From positions 1 through 45,015 of the forward strand of contig JABMMZ010000034.1 of NCBI GenBank assembly GCA_013205405.1: a DNA stretch of 45,015 nucleotides, read 5' to 3'. The notes below the pieces were generated by a model. The model did not search any database. It was not told the DNA's origin and worked only from the letters and a program-made list of their open reading frames with translations. The translations under genes and the position numbers were made by a program. Source of the DNA: Bacteroidota bacterium. GTDB taxonomy: Bacteria; Bacteroidota; Bacteroidia; NS11-12g; UBA955. Below are positions 41,270 through 45,015 of the stretch, in pieces. The first letter of the stretch is position 1; every line of letters begins with the position of its first letter.

Positions 41270-41701
41270 ATGGTTACAAAAGATCGATATTCGAAAATAT
41301 TTCTTGTGATGTCAGGGAGTGCATTATTATCAGCTTTCTTTTACAAAAACGGGAAAGGAAATTTAGCAGCAGCATCATTTATTCCATTCATATTTTCAAG
41401 TGGCTATTTAGCTTATTTATTTACTCAACCCTCAAAATTACATTTGTCAAAAGAGCAAAAAAAGCGACTTAATCCCGAATATAAAGGCGAAAATGATTGT
41501 AAATTCAGTCAGCACGAGAAAATTGAAATTGATGGAATAAAAGTCAAGGGTAAAAGATACAAATTTGTCAATGGAACGGATATTTGCTTAAACGAAAAAG
41601 ACGAGGTTGTACCTTGTGGATTTGGTTCTTCAATTATGCAATCTCTCGGTGGTGGTGGACTTGAACCAAAGTCAATTCAGACAGATAATTGTTGGTTATA
41701 G
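41270..41701 (+). CDS. Small membrane-anchored hypothetical protein
   Basis: 143 residues, not recognised. The N-terminal 55 residues contain two short membrane segments (IFLVMSGSALLSAFFY and AASFIPFIFSSGYLAYLF). After a basic stretch (KLHLSKEQKKRL) comes a cytosolic or periplasmic domain with four cysteines: DCKFSQ, DICLNE, VPCGFG and the C-terminal NCWL. It is isolated, bracketed by two near-identical palindromic elements about 290 nt upstream and 300 nt downstream. This is the layout of a mobile cassette, but no integrase or transposase is present in the window. Confidence 0.65.
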   Translation: MVTKDRYSKIFLVMSGSALLSAFFYKNGKGNLAAASFIPFIFSSGYLAYLFTQPSKLHLSKEQKKRLNPEYKGENDCKFSQHEKIEIDGIKVKGKRYKFVNGTDICLNEKDEVVPCGFGSSIMQSLGGGGLEPKSIQTDNCWL

Positions 41702-42000
41702 TTTTCGATGTCTTAATCTGAGATAGATTGACCATTTTTTGTTAACCCTATTGTTATGGTTTCAAGATTTTTCGTCCCTAAAAATGTTTTTAATTTAAAA
41801 AGTCGGAGTCGGATTCCAAATGATTTTCAGTGTACAAAGCTTGTCCAGTAAATAATCGTCTGCGCAAACTAAAAATTTAACGGGGCGGGTACTGGTGGTG
41901 TGAGCAGTTTGGCTCGCAAAAAAATCAAACTACTGTCTAAAATAAAATCTCAAGTTTGAATATGATTTGGTCACGGAGACAAATCTCAAGGTATTACCCA
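41702..42000. other. Gene-free spacer
   Basis: No coding signal recognised. The sequence is mixed and less AT-rich than the genome around it. Confidence 0.4.
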
Positions 42001-42127
42001 TAACGGTTTGCGGCTTGGCGAAGGTGGCGATTACGAAGCACAAAACTGTCTGCCACCACCGAACTTGATACGAAGCACAAATGTTCAATTAACCACTGAA
42101 CCGCCACTTTTGCCAAACCGCTGTTAT
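42001..42127. repeat. Palindromic element, copy 2 (127 nt)
   Basis: Begins TAACGGTTTGC and ends CCGCTGTTAT (42118-42127), like copy 1. Pairing is better than in copy 1: TAAC, GGTTTG, and GGCGAAGGTGGCG against GGCAAAAGTGGCG (complement of the right arm). The shared block GGCGATTACGAAGCACAAA is at 42026-42044, 25 nt from the start as in copy 1, and ACGAAGCACAAA is repeated at about 42070-42081. Confidence 0.85.
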
Positions 42128-42238
42128 AGCCAGTGCTTTTTTGTCGTCTGTGTATAGTCGCAACAGTCCACAGGTTTATTTTTTTATTTTTTGTCGAGCG
42201 GTGGGGCATTTTTAAAATTTCTTTTTCTTTTGGGTTGG

Positions 42239-42308
42239 ATTTGCAAGCTCTTTTGCAGCCATAAAAAATTCATTCCATTGAAAAAAAGCTGCAAATGTGC
42301 TTGCAAAT
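42239..42308. repeat. 70-nt two-block hairpin
   Basis: ATTTGCAAGC, 4-nt spacer TCTT, TTGCAGC on the left; GCTGCAA, ATGT, GCTTGCAAAT on the right. Two perfectly paired blocks (10 and 7 bp) are separated by a 4x4 internal loop. It lies downstream of the ClC gene on the minus strand and could be its terminator, or part of the accessory patch. Confidence 0.65.
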
Positions 42309-42359
42309 GGAGTAGGATTGTTTGCTGAATTTTTTCACAGGCAGTTCGACATGTTGTCA

Positions 42360-44141
42360 TTACGTTATTGTCGTTGCTTTTAATTTTGTCCGGTAACTTG
42401 TAAATACACTTGATTTAGATATGAAGCCAATGTATTGGTCATTGTCTATGACTGGTAAATTCCAAGCTCCTGTTTCATCAAATTTTTTCATTACTGATTC
42501 CATTGTCTGCATTGATGAGATAGTTGCAGGAGGGATTATCATCAATTCTTTTGCTGTTATTTTATCATACATTTCAGTTTTAAACATAATGTCTCTGATA
42601 TTATCAAGAATTATTATTCCTAATAATTTCTTCTCACTGTCGGTAACAGGAAATATATTCCTTTTTGATTTAGAAATTATTTCCACCAAATTGCCTAACG
42701 TGGCATCAGGAGATATTTTTTGAAAATTTGTCTCAATTAAATTGGTCGTTCTGATAGTTGTCAAAATATTGTGGTCTCTGTCATAGGTAAATATTTTTCC
42801 GCTTTGTCCGAGTTTTTTAGTGTCCATTGAGAAAGGTTCAAAATATTTTGAAATTGCATAGCTAATAGAGGAAACAATCATTAGTGGAATCATTAGCGTG
42901 TAGCCACCTGTAATTTCTGCAATTAAAAATATAGCTGTCAATGGTGCGTGATAAAGTCCGCTTAATATACCAGCCATACCAACGATTGTAAAATTGCTTT
43001 CAGGTAAATTGGTTAAGTGTAGCATATTTAAACATCTTGAAAGAAAGAACCCAAGGTATGAACCAACAAAAAGTGATGGAGCAAAATTTCCACCATTACC
43101 GCCACTTCCTAAAGTAAGTGCTGTAGCAATTGCCTTTACGAATATTAGAACACCAACAAAAAATAAAACAAACCATTCGTTGCTTTTATAATTTTGAAAC
43201 AAACCATTGTCTAATAAGTTTTCAGGCTGTTGCAAAGCAAGAGTTTTAATACTTTGATAACCTTCTCCAAATAATGATGGAAAAATAAAAAGTAGAGAAG
43301 CTAATGCGATACCTCCAATTGCTACATTTAAATAAATTTTATTTGCTGACTTACTAAATAAGCTTTCAATTTTTGTAAACGCACGAGAATGATATACTGA
43401 AATTACTCCAGCTAACAATCCTAAGAGCATATAAAAAGGAACATTATTGTAATTAAAAGGTTGTTGCAAATGAAATGATAAAAGAATGTCGTCTTGAAGA
43501 ATAATTTTTGAAATTAATGCTCCTGTTGCCGCTGAAATAATAAGCGGAGTGAATGCAGAAATACTGATGTCAATTAGCAAAACTTCTAATGCGAACAAAA
43601 CACCTGCAATCGGAGCATTAAACGCTGCACCAATTCCTGCTGCAATACCACAAGCTAAAAGTAAAGTCCTTTCTTTGTAGTTTAAATGATAGGCTTTTGA
43701 ATAGTTGGATCCAAATGCCGCACCTGTAATTACAATCGGTGCTTCAAGTCCTGCTGAACCGCCAAAACCCACAGTTAAAGAACTTGTTAAAATCTGGGCA
43801 TACATTTGGTCTTTAGGAACAATGCTTGATTTTTTGGCAATGGCATAATGAATATGAGATAATCCTTTGTCAAGTTTTCCGTGAAGCAGTTTCTTGACAA
43901 CTAAAACAGTCAAAAATATTCCAATAATTGGCAATACAAGAAATAAATATTTTAAATTGCCTAACTCCTTAAACGTTGCAGCAATAAATATGTAGTGAAC
44001 AAATGTTTTTAGAATAATTGCCGCTAAACCAACTGAAAGCCCAACAAGGATACTTGAAAATATTATGAATTGCTTTTTATTCAGCTTGGTTTGTGTCCAT
44101 TCAATTAGGGACTTTATTTTATCTATTGGTGTGATTCTCAT
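42360..44141 (-). CDS. ClC family chloride channel/antiporter with CBS domains
   Basis: Inner-membrane ClC protein, a homodimeric Cl-/H+ exchanger or channel. The membrane part has GFGGSAGLEAPIVITGAAFG (position of the gating Glu in GLEAP; the common form is GREGP), the SAFNAPIAGVLFALE segment and the ion-pathway loop GSGGNGGNFAPSLFVGSYLG. The first Cl- loop GSGIP is not evident; KGLSHIHYAI stands there, as in other Bacteroidota homologues. Two CBS domains fill the last 130 residues (ISPDATLGNLVEIISKSKRN and ATISSMQTMESVMKKFDETG). ATG 44141 gives 593 residues; the frame runs further up but would overlap the NhaD gene. It follows NhaD by 10 nt, so the two are likely co-transcribed. Confidence 0.93.
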   Translation of the reverse strand: MRITPIDKIKSLIEWTQTKLNKKQFIIFSSILVGLSVGLAAIILKTFVHYIFIAATFKELGNLKYLFLVLPIIGIFLTVLVVKKLLHGKLDKGLSHIHYAIAKKSSIVPKDQMYAQILTSSLTVGFGGSAGLEAPIVITGAAFGSNYSKAYHLNYKERTLLLACGIAAGIGAAFNAPIAGVLFALEVLLIDISISAFTPLIISAATGALISKIILQDDILLSFHLQQPFNYNNVPFYMLLGLLAGVISVYHSRAFTKIESLFSKSANKIYLNVAIGGIALASLLFIFPSLFGEGYQSIKTLALQQPENLLDNGLFQNYKSNEWFVLFFVGVLIFVKAIATALTLGSGGNGGNFAPSLFVGSYLGFFLSRCLNMLHLTNLPESNFTIVGMAGILSGLYHAPLTAIFLIAEITGGYTLMIPLMIVSSISYAISKYFEPFSMDTKKLGQSGKIFTYDRDHNILTTIRTTNLIETNFQKISPDATLGNLVEIISKSKRNIFPVTDSEKKLLGIIILDNIRDIMFKTEMYDKITAKELMIIPPATISSMQTMESVMKKFDETGAWNLPVIDNDQYIGFISKSSVFTSYRTKLKATTIT

Positions 44142-44151
44142 TTTCCTGAAA

Positions 44152-45015
44152 TTATTGTAGAAAGATCTGATGTTGCAATATATAAGTAAGAGCACCTGCA
44201 ATATATCCTATCAAAGCTAACCATGAAATTTTTTTAAAATACCAAAAGAAATTAATTTTTTTCATTCCCATAGCTGCCACTCCTGCTGCTGAACCAATAA
44301 TTAAAGCACTTCCACCTGTCCCAGCACAGTAGGCAAGAAATTCCCAAAAGTAATGGTCGGTAGGATATGTTTGCAAGTCATACATTCCCATTGAAGCAGC
44401 AACAAGTGGAACATTGTCCACTATTGCGGAAAGTAGTCCGATGGAAATTACAATAATATTAATGTTGCCAATTTTTTCGTCCATTAAAGAAGCAAGTTGT
44501 CCGAGTTGTCCAGTTGATTGAAGGGCAGAAATTGCAATAAGGATTCCGAGAAAAAATAAAACACTCGGCATATCTATTTTTCTTAAAGCATAAAGAACAG
44601 AATAAGCATTTTTATCTGATTCGTCTTTGTCTTTGTGAAGGAGTTCCGAGATTATCCAAAGCAGACCAAGTCCGAAAAGCATTCCCATGAATGGTGGAAG
44701 ATGTGTTATGGTTTTGAAAACAGGAACAAAAAGAAGAATTCCTAATCCTGAAAAGAAAATCATTTTGCGTTGAAAGGAAGAAGCAGAAGGTTTCTCGCCT
44801 TCGTTTGCTGAAATGGGCCTTTCTATATTTCCTTTGATAGTAAAAGAAACTGCAAGTAGCGGAACAATAAGACAAACCAAACTTGGAATAATCAAATTCA
44901 TAATTATGTTTTTTGTTGTAACCTGTCCGCCAATCCAGAGCATGGTAGTAGTAACGTCTCCGATTGGCGACCATGCCCCTCCTGCATTGGCAGCAATTAC
45001 AACCATTCCAATGAA
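44152..45015 (-). CDS. nhaD: NhaD-type Na+/H+ antiporter (partial, N-terminus outside the window)
   Basis: C-terminal 288 or so residues of an integral membrane Na+/H+ antiporter of the NhaD/ArsB superfamily. It carries the family signature VVIAANAGGAWSPIGDVTTTMLWIGGQV near the window edge and several long helices: IIPSLVCLIVPLLAVSFTI, VLFFLGILIAISAL, NIIVISIGLLSAIVDNVPLV (with the conserved Asp-Asn), and YCAGTGGSALIIGSAAGVAAMGM. The frame is open through position 45015, so the start is beyond the window. With the ClC gene 10 nt downstream it forms a probable Na+/H+ plus Cl- transport pair for ion or pH balance (inference). Confidence 0.92.
   Translation of the reverse strand, partial: FIGMVVIAANAGGAWSPIGDVTTTMLWIGGQVTTKNIIMNLIIPSLVCLIVPLLAVSFTIKGNIERPISANEGEKPSASSFQRKMIFFSGLGILLFVPVFKTITHLPPFMGMLFGLGLLWIISELLHKDKDESDKNAYSVLYALRKIDMPSVLFFLGILIAISALQSTGQLGQLASLMDEKIGNINIIVISIGLLSAIVDNVPLVAASMGMYDLQTYPTDHYFWEFLAYCAGTGGSALIIGSAAGVAAMGMKKINFFWYFKKISWLALIGYIAGALTYILQHQIFLQ

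Noticed and set aside
40856..42127. Firm assignment of the palindromes as integron attC sites
   Set aside because: Core boxes RYYYAAC/GTTRRRY are only partly matched and no integrase is visible; kept as a hypothesis only.
44142..44201. Upstream start for the ClC protein
   Set aside because: It would overlap the NhaD gene by 50 nt, and the added residues are not family-like; ATG 44141 is adequate.
1..45015. CRISPR arrays, restriction-modification, phage genes or intact insertion sequences
   Set aside because: No regularly spaced direct repeats, cas-like, methylase/restriction pair, phage structural gene or transposase was seen.

Overview
The window reads as a low-GC chromosome segment from a member of the Bacteroidota. 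The evidence is a gldB homologue, a decayed type IX secretion sorting domain, several Bacteroidota-restricted protein families (DUF349, DUF6913-like, DUF6660-like, PorT-like barrel), Bacteroidota promoters of the TTTG / TAnnTTTG type in front of many genes, and a tmRNA whose tag ends in AMAA. I would not name a genus from this alone.

Layout. 1-1.3 kb: a Cys/Met metabolism PLP enzyme (minus strand). 1.4-7.7 kb: a tight plus-strand operon of seven genes containing three different members of the photolyase/cryptochrome superfamily (an FAD-domain photolyase, an Fe-S DPRP-type photolyase and a CRY-DASH-like protein), a flavin reductase-like protein, DUF2071, a 47-residue DUF2256 zinc-finger-like protein and a DUF2805/TIGR03643 protein; two tiny membrane proteins follow. 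8-13.7 kb: nadE, a PorT-like barrel, gldB, a secreted protein, dapA and a DUF6913-like gene. 13.7-16.9 kb: a probable copper/heavy-metal cluster (Cys-rich DUF6660-like protein, HMA-domain protein, TonB-dependent receptor), with the remnant of a T9SS sorting domain behind it. 17.3-17.7 kb: tmRNA. 18-22.6 kb: a thioredoxin-like protein, RlmD, tRNA-Pro, a TrmH-family methyltransferase, an ACMSD-like amidohydrolase and a small protein with a caspase/CHAT-like His-Cys pair. 23-29.1 kb: a very long M1 peptidase whose C-terminal half looks like an Omp85-type barrel, and a topoisomerase IV/gyrase A subunit. 29.2-37.4 kb: tRNA-Ser, a YihY/methyltransferase/DUF349 operon, the Kup potassium transporter, and three decayed genes (response regulator, GT9 glycosyltransferase, beta-helix secreted protein). 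37.5-40.7 kb: a UvrD-type helicase with an AddB-like Fe-S nuclease domain. 40.7-42.4 kb: an accessory patch holding an orphan signal peptide, a small membrane gene, and two matched 127/128-nt palindromic elements on either side of that gene. 42.4-45 kb: a ClC channel/antiporter with CBS domains and a NhaD-type Na+/H+ antiporter that runs off the window end.

The photolyase operon is the main functional system: its genes overlap or abut, so they are probably co-translated, and they combine light-driven DNA repair enzymes with a possible flavin-reducing partner and small helper proteins of unknown role. The other items most worth a second look are the M1-barrel fusion, the His-Cys protein, and the paired palindromes around 40.9-42.1 kb, which loosely resemble integron attC sites or a non-autonomous mobile element. 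Coding assignments rest on reading the translated sequences by eye; no database search was run.
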